NCBI RefSeq assembly: GCF_033101155.1
Contig: NZ_JAWMPX010000004.1
Coordinates: 62,001 to 126,000 of the forward strand
DNA length: 64,000 nt
Reading direction: 5' to 3'
Source: Tropicimonas sp033101155
Lineage (GTDB): Bacteria; Pseudomonadota; Alphaproteobacteria; Rhodobacterales; Rhodobacteraceae
Under the pieces are notes generated by a model that did not search any database, had not been told where the DNA came from, and worked only from the letters and a program-made list of their open reading frames with translations. How positions within the stretch are numbered: position 1 is the stretch's first letter; each line of letters starts with the position of its first letter. Of this stretch, positions 7,491 through 15,489 are shown in pieces. Position numbers and translations under genes: made by a program.

Positions 7491-8510
7491 ATGACAGCGC
7501 TCACAAAATACAGCCGGCTGGAATGCCCTGGCGTCTGGCGCCCCTTGCCGGAGGAGCAACGCCAGGACGTGATCGTGTCCTTTGGCGACACGTCTCTGGT
7601 CATTGCCGATCGCAATGGCAGCGCCCTCAGTCACTGGTCGTTGGCCGCCGTCGTCCGGATCAATCGCGGCGAACAGCCGGCGCTCTACACGCCCTCAGCC
7701 GAGGGCAGCGAAACGCTGGAGATCGACGACGAGGCCATGGTCGAGGCGATCGAGACCGTGCGATCCGCGATCCTGCGATCCCGGCCGCGCGAGGGGCGGT
7801 TGCGGTTGGTATTGCTGAGCCTCAGCCTCGTCCTGCTGCTGGCCGCGGCCACGCTCTGGCTGCCCGGCGCCCTGACACGCCACACGCTTTCGGTTGTCCC
7901 CAAGGCCACGCGCACCGAAATCGGCACACAACTCTTCACAGCCATCGGCCGCGTCTCCGGCAGCCCTTGCCGCAGCCGCCGCGGGGATGCAGCGCTGGCC
8001 CGGTTGCATGCCCGCCTGCTGCCGCCGGGCAAGGGCGGCCTGCTGGTTCTGCCCGAGGGTATCCATTCCATCGTTTCACTGCCCGGTGGCCTCATGCTCC
8101 TCGACCGCGCGTTGGTGGAGGATCACGAAAGCCCCGATGTCGTTGCCGGGTACATCCTGGCCGAGAGCGAGCGACAAGCGAGGACCGATCCTCTGGAAGC
8201 GGTGCTGGAAACGGCGGGAATCGTGCCGACGCTGCGGCTTCTGACCACCGGCCACCTGAAGGACGAGACCCTGCGCGCCTATGCCGAGACCCTCACGGCC
8301 CGCGTTCCCGCAACCATCCCCGATGGCGCCTTGCTCGACCGCTTCGCCGCCGCCAATGTCGCCTCGACCCCCTATGCCTATGCGCTGGACCTGACCGGCG
8401 AGACCGTGCTGGGGCTGATCGAGGCGGACCCCATGCGGGCCGGTGGCAAGCGCAAGCCGGTGCTGGAGGACAGCGACTGGGTCGCACTTCAGGGGATCTG
8501 CGGGAACTAG
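7491..8510 (+). CDS. membrane-anchored M48-like protein with degenerate zinc site
   Basis: 339 residues. A cytoplasmic N-terminal part (about 1-100) is followed by one transmembrane segment (about 104-126) and a C-terminal part. Residues 194-228 read as a peptidase M48 core: LPGGLMLLDRALVED resembles the strand-turn before the M48 helix, then DVVAGYILAESER stands where M48 has the HExxH zinc motif. Here the motif is Ala224-Glu225-Ser-Glu-Arg228, so both zinc histidines are missing and peptidase activity is unlikely. It is a single gene with its own upstream region. The M48 relation is a pattern match by eye; function is unknown. It resembles uncharacterised membrane proteins of Rhodobacterales. 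Confidence 0.75.
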   Translation: MTALTKYSRLECPGVWRPLPEEQRQDVIVSFGDTSLVIADRNGSALSHWSLAAVVRINRGEQPALYTPSAEGSETLEIDDEAMVEAIETVRSAILRSRPREGRLRLVLLSLSLVLLLAAATLWLPGALTRHTLSVVPKATRTEIGTQLFTAIGRVSGSPCRSRRGDAALARLHARLLPPGKGGLLVLPEGIHSIVSLPGGLMLLDRALVEDHESPDVVAGYILAESERQARTDPLEAVLETAGIVPTLRLLTTGHLKDETLRAYAETLTARVPATIPDGALLDRFAAANVASTPYAYALDLTGETVLGLIEADPMRAGGKRKPVLEDSDWVALQGICGN

Positions 8511-8672
8511 CGCAGAGAGGCAAACGAGACCGGTCTCGCCGCCGACCCTTGACCGCCTGCTTCCGACGCCCTGCGCTTTCCTCTGCCCCGGGACTCCCTG
8601 CGTCCAGCATGTTCTCCAGAAAAGGAACGAGGCCCCGGCCCCGTCACACTTCGGGGCTCTTACGAAGCCGTG

Positions 8673-8714
8673 ACGATAAAAATATACTATTTGAAAAAAA
8701 ATCGATAATAATGC
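8673..8714 (+). promoter_or_regulatory. candidate shared operator, site A (dctP promoter)
   Basis: An AT-rich stretch unlike its surroundings. It contains ACGATAAAAAT at 8673-8683 and an A-tract running into ATCGATAATAATGC (8693-8714), ending 56 bases before the dctP start. The A-tract plus TCGA(t/c)AA core recurs upstream of two other transcription units (about 12991-13010 and 14428-14468) at nearly the same distance to the start codon. Confidence 0.5.
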
Positions 8715-8769
8715 TATGCGTTGAGTCAGCGCACGCAAAGACGTGCCTGTGACAGTCTGGGAGGACACC

Positions 8770-9804
8770 ATGAAATTTCGCAAGATGATCGCTGGCGGGC
8801 TTGCTGCCTGCACCCTGCTTTCAGCAACCGGGGCCGTGGCGGCCAATATCGAGGGCCCCAAGGTCTTCTGGAAAATATCGATGTGGGGCAACCCGCGGGC
8901 GCTTTCTGCCGGGATGGAAGAGATGGCAAAAAAGGCAGCCGAGGAGACGGATGGCAATTTCCAGATCAAGATCTTCTATGGCGGCCAGCTCAGCCAGGCG
9001 CGCGAGAACCTTGACGGACTCAAGCTGAATGCCTTTGAAGGCGCCGCGATCTGCAACTTCTATCACCCGGGCAAGAACCCCGCCTGGATGGTCTTCTCGC
9101 TGCCCTTCCTGCCGCTGGGCGATCCGGCGGTCGACAAGGAAGTGCGCTCGAAGCTGTTCGAACATCCCGCGATCGTCGCCGACATGGAGAAGTGGAACGC
9201 GGTTCCCTACGTCTCCGGCCTGCTGCCGCAATACGAGATCCTCGGCAAGGGCGACGCGCCTAACGAGCTGAGCGACTGGGAAGGCATGCGCGTGCGCGCA
9301 GGCGGCGGACTCGGCTCGGCGATGGAGAAGCTTGGCGCTGTTAAGCAGACGCTGCCCGCGGGCGAGACCTCGACCGCCTTCCAGCGCGGCGCGGTCGACG
9401 CGGCGGCCTTCCCCTACACCTATGCCCATGTCGCCTTCAAGATCAACGAGGAGGCCGACTGGTTCACCTCGAACCTCGCGCCGGGCACCTCGGAATGCGG
9501 CTGGATCTTCAACAAGACCGCCTATGACGCGCTGCCGCCGCAATATCAGGAGTTCCTGATGAGCCAGCGCGACATGGTCATGGATGTCACCCAGACCGCC
9601 TATGCCGAGCAGGACAAGAAGAACCTGCCCGAGTTCGAGGCCAATCTCACCAAGGTGACCTATTCCGAAGAGCAGCTGGCCGAGTTCCGCGAGAAGGCCG
9701 GCAAGCCGGTCTGGGACGCCTGGATTGCCGACAACCAGGACAAGTTCGACGCACAGGGTCTCTTCGACGCCGTTTGGCAATATGCCGAAGACGCCGCGAA
9801 GTAA
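8770..9804 (+). CDS. TRAP transporter substrate-binding protein (DctP family), system 1
   Basis: 344 residues with a Sec signal peptide (MKFRKMIAGGLAACTLLSATGAVA, cleavage near residue 24). It matches the DctP family of periplasmic receptors that deliver organic acids to a DctQM membrane complex. The ATG at 8770 follows GGAGGACACC. The small and large permease genes follow; a 9-bp hairpin sits in the 54-base gap to dctQ. The ligand is not known. The region around 170-180 with AGETSTAFQRGAVDAA carries the conserved features that bind a carboxylate, so an organic acid is expected. Confidence 0.9.
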   Translation: MKFRKMIAGGLAACTLLSATGAVAANIEGPKVFWKISMWGNPRALSAGMEEMAKKAAEETDGNFQIKIFYGGQLSQARENLDGLKLNAFEGAAICNFYHPGKNPAWMVFSLPFLPLGDPAVDKEVRSKLFEHPAIVADMEKWNAVPYVSGLLPQYEILGKGDAPNELSDWEGMRVRAGGGLGSAMEKLGAVKQTLPAGETSTAFQRGAVDAAAFPYTYAHVAFKINEEADWFTSNLAPGTSECGWIFNKTAYDALPPQYQEFLMSQRDMVMDVTQTAYAEQDKKNLPEFEANLTKVTYSEEQLAEFREKAGKPVWDAWIADNQDKFDAQGLFDAVWQYAEDAAK

Positions 9805-9812
9805 TTCGGGCC

Positions 9813-9840
9813 AGGGGCGCCGCGACCGCGTGGCGCCCCT
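9813..9840 (+). promoter_or_regulatory. intercistronic hairpin between dctP and dctQ, system 1
   Basis: AGGGGCGCC (9813-9821) pairs perfectly with GGCGCCCCT (9832-9840) around a 10-base loop. It starts nine bases after the dctP stop and has no T run, so it is more likely an mRNA 3'-stabiliser or partial attenuator than a full terminator. This would give more binding protein than membrane subunits. Equivalent hairpins occur in the other two TRAP operons here. Confidence 0.6.
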
Positions 9841-9858
9841 CAACCAGCAGGAACAAGC

Positions 9859-10488
9859 ATGTCGGACAGCACGGATTCAAACGGGGCGCTTGCGGGAGCC
9901 AGCCGGGCGCTGGAGCCGCTCGAGAATGCCGCCAACATGGTGGCGGCGGTGGCCATCCTCCTCCTGATGGTGCTGGGCGTGGCCCAGATCATCCTCAGGA
10001 CCGCCTTCAACACGCCGATCACGGGCTATATCGACCTCGTCGAGCTTTCGATGGCCAGCATGGCCTTCCTCGGCGCAGCGTATTGCCAGCGACTTGGCGC
10101 GCATATCCGCATGGAACTGCTTGTCGGACGGGTCCGGGGCCGGAACCTCTGGGCGATGGAGGTCTTCGGCACGCTTGTCGCGATGTTCATCATCGGGGTG
10201 CTGATCTGGTACAGCGCCGGCCATTTCTGGCGCTCCTACACGCTAGGCGACACCACGATTGACGCCGAGTTTCCGGTCTGGCCGTCGAAGCTCATCGTGC
10301 CGATCGCCTTTACGATCTGGTGGCTGCGCCTGGCGCTCCAGCTTTTCGGCTACCTGCGTCTCTTCCTCGATCCGTCAAAAGCGAAGGTCGCCGTGGTCAC
10401 CGTCAAGGACGTCGCGGAGCAGGCACAGGATGAAATCCACGAAGCCACAGGCGGCGTTTCGACCGATGATGGGGAGAGCCGGACATGA
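9859..10488 (+). CDS. TRAP transporter small permease (DctQ family), system 1
   Basis: 209 residues with four hydrophobic segments and the DctQ family layout; the charged C-terminal tail (about 180-209) extends into the cytoplasm. The start follows AGGAACAAGC. The stop overlaps the start of the large permease gene (ATGA at 10485-10488), so both are translationally coupled. It bridges the large permease and the periplasmic binding protein. Confidence 0.88.
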   Translation: MSDSTDSNGALAGASRALEPLENAANMVAAVAILLLMVLGVAQIILRTAFNTPITGYIDLVELSMASMAFLGAAYCQRLGAHIRMELLVGRVRGRNLWAMEVFGTLVAMFIIGVLIWYSAGHFWRSYTLGDTTIDAEFPVWPSKLIVPIAFTIWWLRLALQLFGYLRLFLDPSKAKVAVVTVKDVAEQAQDEIHEATGGVSTDDGESRT

Positions 10489-11807
10489 TCCTTGGCATCG
10501 GTTTCGAGGACCCTTTCCTCGTCGGTCTGATCGCGCTTGCGGCACTCATGGGCCTGATCCTTGTCGGGGTGCGCGTGGTCTTCGCCGCGGCAACCGTTGG
10601 TCTGTTTGGTTTGATCGAACTGCTCGGCTGGGGGCCGGCGGCCGGGGTCGTCGGCACCATCCCGCATTCCAAATCCTCAACATACGCGCTCTCGGTACTG
10701 CCGATGTTCATCTTCATCGGCTTCCTGGCCTTCCATGCCGGCATGACCCAACAGCTCTTCGACGCGGCGCGCAAATGGGTCGGCTGGGTGCCCGGCGGGC
10801 TGGCGGTCGCGACGATCTTCGCCACCGCCGGGTTTGCCGCCGTCTCCGGCGCGTCCACGGCAACAGCCGCCGTCTTCTCCCGTGTCGCCATCCCGGAGAT
10901 GCTGAAATACGGCTATGACCGGAAGATGGCCGCAGGCGTTGTCGCCGCGGGCGGCACGCTCGCCACGCTGATCCCGCCCTCGGCGATCATCGTGATCTAC
11001 GCCATCATCGTCGAGGAATCTGTCGGCGCTCTGCTGCTGGCGGGCTTCCTGCCCGGCATCGTCTCGGCGCTGATCTATGCCGGCATCATCATCGTCTGGG
11101 CGATGATCAAACCCGAGCACGCCCCCGCCGTCACCGGTTATACCTGGGGCGACCGGATCAAGTCCCTACCGGGCGTCTCGCCGATCTTCGCCGTCGTCGC
11201 CATCATCATATCCGCCATCTATGCCGGCTGGGCCACCCCCACCGAAGCCGGCGCGCTCGGCGCTGCTGTGGTCTTTGGCATCGCTTTGCTGCGCGGCACT
11301 TCCTTCAGCGCGATCCGTGGCTCACTGATGGAATCGGCCAAGCTGACGGTGATGATCTTCTCGCTTATCTGGGGCGTGCTGATCTTCGTGCGATTCCTCG
11401 GCTTCTCCGGCCTGCCCGAAGCCTTCACGACCTGGATCGTTTCGCTCGATGTCCCGCCCATGGTCATCATGATCTGCATCCTGCTCGCCTATGCCGTGCT
11501 CGGCATGTTCATGGACGCCATCGGGATGCTGCTGCTGACCCTGCCGGTGGTCTACCCGGCCGTCACCGCGCTCGGCTTCGACTCGATCTGGTTCGGGATC
11601 ATCGTCGTGAAGATGGCCGAGGTCTGCCTGATCACGCCGCCCATCGGTCTCAACTGCTTCGTCGTGAACGGCGTGCGCCCGGACATCGCCCTAACGGATG
11701 TATTCCGCGGTATCGCGCTCTTTTTCGTCGCCGATGTGATCACGATCGCGGTTCTTCTGGCTTTCCCGGAAATCGTCACCTGGTTGCCGGACCTGATGAG
11801 AAACTGA
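10485..11807 (+). CDS. TRAP transporter large permease (DctM family), system 1
   Basis: 440 residues, about 12 transmembrane segments, the usual size for DctM, the ion-coupled transport subunit. Family features include FAAVSGASTATAAVFSRVAI near 124 and AAGGTLATLIPPSAIIVIYA near 154, which form the substrate and sodium-binding hairpins, and the C-terminal counterpart TPPIGLNCFVVNGV. The GlcG-like gene follows after ten bases with a good ribosome site, so the operon continues. Confidence 0.92.
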   Translation: MILGIGFEDPFLVGLIALAALMGLILVGVRVVFAAATVGLFGLIELLGWGPAAGVVGTIPHSKSSTYALSVLPMFIFIGFLAFHAGMTQQLFDAARKWVGWVPGGLAVATIFATAGFAAVSGASTATAAVFSRVAIPEMLKYGYDRKMAAGVVAAGGTLATLIPPSAIIVIYAIIVEESVGALLLAGFLPGIVSALIYAGIIIVWAMIKPEHAPAVTGYTWGDRIKSLPGVSPIFAVVAIIISAIYAGWATPTEAGALGAAVVFGIALLRGTSFSAIRGSLMESAKLTVMIFSLIWGVLIFVRFLGFSGLPEAFTTWIVSLDVPPMVIMICILLAYAVLGMFMDAIGMLLLTLPVVYPAVTALGFDSIWFGIIVVKMAEVCLITPPIGLNCFVVNGVRPDIALTDVFRGIALFFVADVITIAVLLAFPEIVTWLPDLMRN

Positions 11808-11817
11808 AGGAGTCCCC

Positions 11818-12306
11818 ATGCGTCTGCAAGCAAGCCTGCCCCTCGAATCCGCATCCCGGATCGTCGACGAAGCCCTGAGGCGCGCCCGTGCCGAAGACAT
11901 GCTGCCCATGACCGTTGTCGTGCTCGATTCCGGTGGCAAGATGATCGCGATGAAATGCGAAGATGGCTCGGGCCTCGTGCGCTTCGACGTGGCCTTCGGC
12001 AAGGCCTGGGGCGCGCTCGGCATGGGGATCTCCAGCCGGCTGATCCGCGACAGGCTCGCCGCCCGGCCGAGTTTTCAATCCGCCCTCGCGACGGCTTCCG
12101 ACGGGCGCTTGATCCCGGTCCCCGGCGGTGTGCTGATCGAGGATGAGGCGGGCGTGACCATCGGAGCGGTCGGCATCAGCGGCGACACGTCCGAGAAGGA
12201 CGAGTATTGCGCCATCAAGGCGATCAAGGCGGCGGGCTTCGTCTCGGAACCGGTCGAGCCCGATCCGGACTGGCGCGGCTCCGCCCTCTCCGATCAGCGC
12301 CCGTGA
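11818..12306 (+). CDS. GlcG/HbpS family heme-binding-like protein
   Basis: 162 residues, whole-length match to the GlcG/HbpS family. Conserved pieces are VVVLDSGGK, the AFGKAWGALGMG helix, PVPGGVLIED and GAVGISGDTSEKDEYCAIKAI. Members occur in glycolate, propanediol and aromatic or dicarboxylate clusters; HbpS binds heme, but most have no proven activity. The start follows AAGGAGTCCCC, ten bases after the dctM stop, so it is the last gene of the dctPQM unit. Its 3' end overlaps by 13 bases with a convergent cupin gene. A role in sensing or protecting the imported substrate is only a guess from context. Confidence 0.87.
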   Translation: MRLQASLPLESASRIVDEALRRARAEDMLPMTVVVLDSGGKMIAMKCEDGSGLVRFDVAFGKAWGALGMGISSRLIRDRLAARPSFQSALATASDGRLIPVPGGVLIEDEAGVTIGAVGISGDTSEKDEYCAIKAIKAAGFVSEPVEPDPDWRGSALSDQRP

Positions 12307-12929
12307 GGCAGGCGGACGACCTGATCGATAAAGCGGCGGGTCACCTGGAGGCGCGGCTTCTCAAGATCGTCGGAATCAAGGATCTGGATGCTCGGCTGTC
12401 CCTGAAGGGCAATCGGCAGGATCATGAAGCGGACGAAAGCCGTCTTCGGGGCGTCTGTGCTGGCATTTGCCCGAACTGGCGAATGCGCCGCCTCGAACCA
12501 GCTCTCCCCTGCGCGCATCCTGACCTCGTGGTCATCCGCCTTCAACGTGAGATCCCCCTGCAGCAGGTGCCGGATCCCCGGCCCGGGATGAACGTGGCGC
12601 CAGGCAACGGCGCCGGGCGGAAAGGTCACGGTGTCCAGGCGCAAAAGAACGCGTTCCTGTTCGATATCGACCTCGTCGCAGCGAAGCAGTGTCGCGGATT
12701 CGGGGGCCGCATCACTCAGGCTGAAGCGCAACCAGGTCGCCGGGCTGTCAACGGCGCGAATATGCTTGCGCCCCTGCAGGAACTCCGTACCGTCCGGCGC
12801 ATCGGTCCCGTTTCCCTCGATGGACAGCCGACCCGTGACCGGCCAGATCGCCCCGAAAACGCCCGGCGCTTCCACGACCTGTCCCGCCTCGGCCGTCTCG
12901 CGTTGAAGGGACAGATGGAATTTCGGCAT
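12294..12929 (-). CDS. cupin-domain protein (first of two)
   Basis: 211 residues. The central part has a cupin barrel: VTFPPGAVAWRHVHPGPGIRHLLQGDLTL (about residues 100-128) with His112 and His114 in a motif-1-like arrangement, then GESWFEAAHSPVRA as motif 2. The N-terminal 90 residues may form a second, degenerate half-barrel. The ATG at 12929 follows GCGAGGACCCC. The gene converges on the GlcG-like gene and is divergent from the membrane protein at 13022. Its leader contains one copy of the A-tract/TCGA element. It could be a small dioxygenase, isomerase or binding protein; no specific reaction is recognised. Confidence 0.8.
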   Translation of the reverse strand: MPKFHLSLQRETAEAGQVVEAPGVFGAIWPVTGRLSIEGNGTDAPDGTEFLQGRKHIRAVDSPATWLRFSLSDAAPESATLLRCDEVDIEQERVLLRLDTVTFPPGAVAWRHVHPGPGIRHLLQGDLTLKADDHEVRMRAGESWFEAAHSPVRANASTDAPKTAFVRFMILPIALQGQPSIQILDSDDLEKPRLQVTRRFIDQVVRLPHGR

Positions 12930-12973
12930 TCTCGGGGTCCTCGCTCAGGCATTGCGACATGAATAACACGACA

Positions 12974-13012
12974 AAATCTCGAATTGAAAGAATTTATCGA
13001 TGTTTTTTTGAG
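12974..13012 (-). promoter_or_regulatory. candidate shared operator, site B (cupin promoter)
   Basis: On the minus strand CAAAAAAACATCGATAAATT (13010-12991) is followed by AGATTTTGTCGT. The A-tract/TCGA part ends about 62 bases before the cupin start. The AGATTTT(G/A)TCGT half-site lies 21 bases after TCGA, exactly as in site C at 14428-14468. Confidence 0.5.
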
Positions 13013-13021
13013 CATCGCCCC

Positions 13022-14398
13022 ATGAGCCTCACCCGGGCCCTGCCGCTTTGCACCCTCTCGATCACCTCGGGCACGGTGCTGCTGCATCTGGTCTCGGGCT
13101 GGGACCCACTCCTGCTGCTCTCCCGGATCGGCTTTGTCGGCATGTGCATTGCGGCGATGCCTCGCTTCGCGCTGCGGGAATGGGCGCTGGCGCTGCTCGC
13201 CTGCGGCTGCACCATCGCGCTCCTGCAACAGCCCAACGGCCGCCCGCAACTGCTCGCCACGCTCGATCTCGCGGTCTTCTTCGGCAGTTTCATCGCCCTA
13301 CTCACGCTCCTTAAAGAAGCCGCCGAGCAATCCGACTCGGTGCGGAAAGTTGGTCGTTTCCTGACCAACCAGCCAAGCGGCCGACGCTATTATGCAACGG
13401 CCTTCGGTGGGCACGCGCTGTCGCTGGGGCTCAATTTCGCCGCCGTCAGCCTGATGGCGCCCCTGATCCAGAAGGGCGCCCAGGACTGCGCCGGCCGGAT
13501 TGATCCCGACCTTGAACGCCGGCAGCTCTCGGCCTTGCTGCGCGGGTTTTCCTGGTTCGTGATCTGGGCGCCGACATCGCTGGCTCAAGCGGTTCTCCTC
13601 ATGCTGTTCCCCGGCGTGAACTGGCCCAACCTGCTCGCTCTTGGGATTGGAACGGCCCTGATGATGATCCTGCTCGGACGCGCGCTCGACCGCTATGAAT
13701 GGCGCAATGCCGAGCAATCGGCCCTCTCGGACCGACTGCCCCCTCCCCGACGTGCCCTCGCCGTGGTCACACTGGTTTGCGTGGCGTTGATCGGGGGGAC
13801 GATCGTTCTTGCCGCGATTGCCGGCTTCACGATTGCACAGGCCCTGATGCTGGTGGCGCCGACGATCACGCTGCTCTGGTTCGTATGGCAAGCCGCGCCA
13901 TTTGCCGAGGTCACGCCCTTGCAGCGCACAGTCGAGTTCGGCCGCGTCCTCGTTCGCGCCACGCCCTCCCTGTTGCGTTCGGCGGTCACGCTTGGCCTGT
14001 CAGGCTTCATAGGCCGCGCCGCCGCGCTGGTTCTGCCGACCGACCAGATCGCGCAATGGATCGATTTCTCCGCGCTCTCGCCCTGGCTCTTCCTCGCCGC
14101 GCTGCCCGTCCTCGTCACGCTCGGCGGACAGATCGCGCTCAGCCCGATCCTGCTCGTCGTGTTCTTCGGTGAACTGGTCTACCGGCTTCCCGAATTGCCG
14201 GCCGACCCGACGCTGATCGTCTATTCTCTCTCCTTCGGTTGGGCGCTCAGCATGTCGGCCTCGCCCAATGCAACCGCCACACTGCTGGTCTCCGCGATCT
14301 GCCGAATTCCACCGACCACCCTGACCTGGCGCTGGAATGGCCGCTATGCCCTTCTGTGTTATGCGGTTTTTCTTGCGCTCCTGGCCGTTCTGGTTTGA
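13022..14398 (+). CDS. unrecognised polytopic membrane protein, transporter-like
   Basis: 458 residues with about 11-12 hydrophobic segments, resembling an ion-coupled organic-anion carrier of the IT superfamily in overall plan, including internal stretches such as ALSLGLNFAAVSLMAPLIQ and GWALSMSASPNATATLLVSA. No family could be named with confidence. The start at 13022 (MSLTRALPL) is preferred to the ATG at 12959 because 12959-13021 is AT-rich and contains an operator-like element, though neither start has a strong ribosome site. It lies between the cupin gene and the TAXI transporter in the island and may be a further carboxylate carrier; that is inference. Confidence 0.7.
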   Translation: MSLTRALPLCTLSITSGTVLLHLVSGWDPLLLLSRIGFVGMCIAAMPRFALREWALALLACGCTIALLQQPNGRPQLLATLDLAVFFGSFIALLTLLKEAAEQSDSVRKVGRFLTNQPSGRRYYATAFGGHALSLGLNFAAVSLMAPLIQKGAQDCAGRIDPDLERRQLSALLRGFSWFVIWAPTSLAQAVLLMLFPGVNWPNLLALGIGTALMMILLGRALDRYEWRNAEQSALSDRLPPPRRALAVVTLVCVALIGGTIVLAAIAGFTIAQALMLVAPTITLLWFVWQAAPFAEVTPLQRTVEFGRVLVRATPSLLRSAVTLGLSGFIGRAAALVLPTDQIAQWIDFSALSPWLFLAALPVLVTLGGQIALSPILLVVFFGELVYRLPELPADPTLIVYSLSFGWALSMSASPNATATLLVSAICRIPPTTLTWRWNGRYALLCYAVFLALLAVLV

Positions 14399-14427
14399 CG
14401 CTGGAAAGCGACAGCTCCCACTCGGTC

Positions 14428-14468
14428 CAAAAAAATCGACAAAAAATTGCATAGTTAGATTTTATCGT
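14428..14468 (+). promoter_or_regulatory. candidate shared operator, site C (TAXI promoter)
   Basis: An A-tract running into TCGACAAAAAATTGC (14428-14450), with AGATTTTATCGT beginning 21 bases after TCGA. The first part ends 53 bases before the TAXI start codon. Compare site A (56 bases) and site B (62 bases). Confidence 0.5.
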
Positions 14469-14502
14469 TTAACATCCATCCTGCGAACACAGGGAGGAAA
14501 CG

Positions 14503-15429
14503 ATGTTCAAAGCAACCAAACAACTGGCTGCCGTGGCGGCCTTGGTGCTGACCGGAGCCACGGCCACGGCCGATGAACTTCGGATCGGGACGGCGAGCCT
14601 TGGCGGTGCGTTCTACCCCATGGGCCAGTCGATCTCGAACCTGGTCAACGAATATGCCGGCGACGGGATCTCGATGGTGCCAGTGGTGACCGGCGGATCT
14701 GTCCAGAATCCCCGGCTGATCGACAGCGGCGAGGTCGAGATTGCCATCACCAACAACAACCTCGCGGTCCTGGCCACCAAGGGTGTGGGCCCCTACAAGA
14801 CTGGCCCCATCGAGATCGCCGCCGTCGCCGCACTGCATCCCAGCGTGCTGCACATGATCGTGCTGGACGGGTCCGACATCCAGACCATCGAGGACCTCAA
14901 GGGCAAGCGCGTCGCGGTCGGTCCGGCTGGCGGCGGCACGCTCGGCTTCATGAATTTCCTGCTGCCGCTGCATGACATGTCGCTGGAGGACATGACGCCG
15001 TCCTTCCTGTCCTATTCGGACGGGTTCAGCCAGCTGGCCGACGGCAATGTCGACGCCGCCTTCGCGCTGTCCGGTTATCCGGCCGGCGCCGCGATGCAGG
15101 CCGCCGCAGGCAACAAGCTGCGTTTCATCTCCTTCTCCAACGGGATGCTGGACAAGGCGCTCGAAGCGAACTCCGCCTTCCAGGCTGTGGAGATTCCGGC
15201 CGATGTCTATGGCACCGAGGCGCCGGGCACGGTGATCGGCGTGAACAACATGCTGATCGCGCCAAGCTCGATGGATGCGGATATTGTCGAGAAGATCACG
15301 GCTGCGATCTTCGATCATCTCGACGAGCTGAAAGCCGAAAACGCGAATGCCAAGCAGATCGACCCCGCTATGTCGACCCAGCTTGCGATCCCGCTGCATG
15401 AAGGCGCTGCGCGCTACTTCAACAAGTAA
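14503..15429 (+). CDS. TAXI family TRAP transporter solute-binding protein, system 2
   Basis: 308 residues with a signal peptide (cleavage near residue 23, after ATATA). The start of the mature chain, LRIGTASLGGAFYPMGQSIS, and later VGPAGGGTLGFM are diagnostic of the TAXI family, a receptor class distinct from DctP that works with fused DctQM permeases. Ligands known for the family include glutamate and other dicarboxylates; here none can be named. The ATG follows AGGGAGGAAACG. A perfect 11-bp hairpin lies between this gene and the permease. Confidence 0.92.
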   Translation: MFKATKQLAAVAALVLTGATATADELRIGTASLGGAFYPMGQSISNLVNEYAGDGISMVPVVTGGSVQNPRLIDSGEVEIAITNNNLAVLATKGVGPYKTGPIEIAAVAALHPSVLHMIVLDGSDIQTIEDLKGKRVAVGPAGGGTLGFMNFLLPLHDMSLEDMTPSFLSYSDGFSQLADGNVDAAFALSGYPAGAAMQAAAGNKLRFISFSNGMLDKALEANSAFQAVEIPADVYGTEAPGTVIGVNNMLIAPSSMDADIVEKITAAIFDHLDELKAENANAKQIDPAMSTQLAIPLHEGAARYFNK

Positions 15430-15437
15430 ACCATGCC

Positions 15438-15466
15438 GCGCGGGCCGGCCCCATCCCGGCCCGCGC
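15438..15466 (+). promoter_or_regulatory. intercistronic hairpin between TAXI receptor and permease, system 2
   Basis: GCGCGGGCCGG (15438-15448) pairs perfectly with CCGGCCCGCGC (15456-15466) around a seven-base loop, followed after eight bases by TTTTT. It begins eight bases after the receptor stop and could act as a leaky terminator or mRNA stabiliser. It overlaps the nominal first ATG of the permease frame and so argues for a later start. Confidence 0.65.
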
Positions 15467-15489
15467 TACTTGCGTTTTTCACGGACAGG

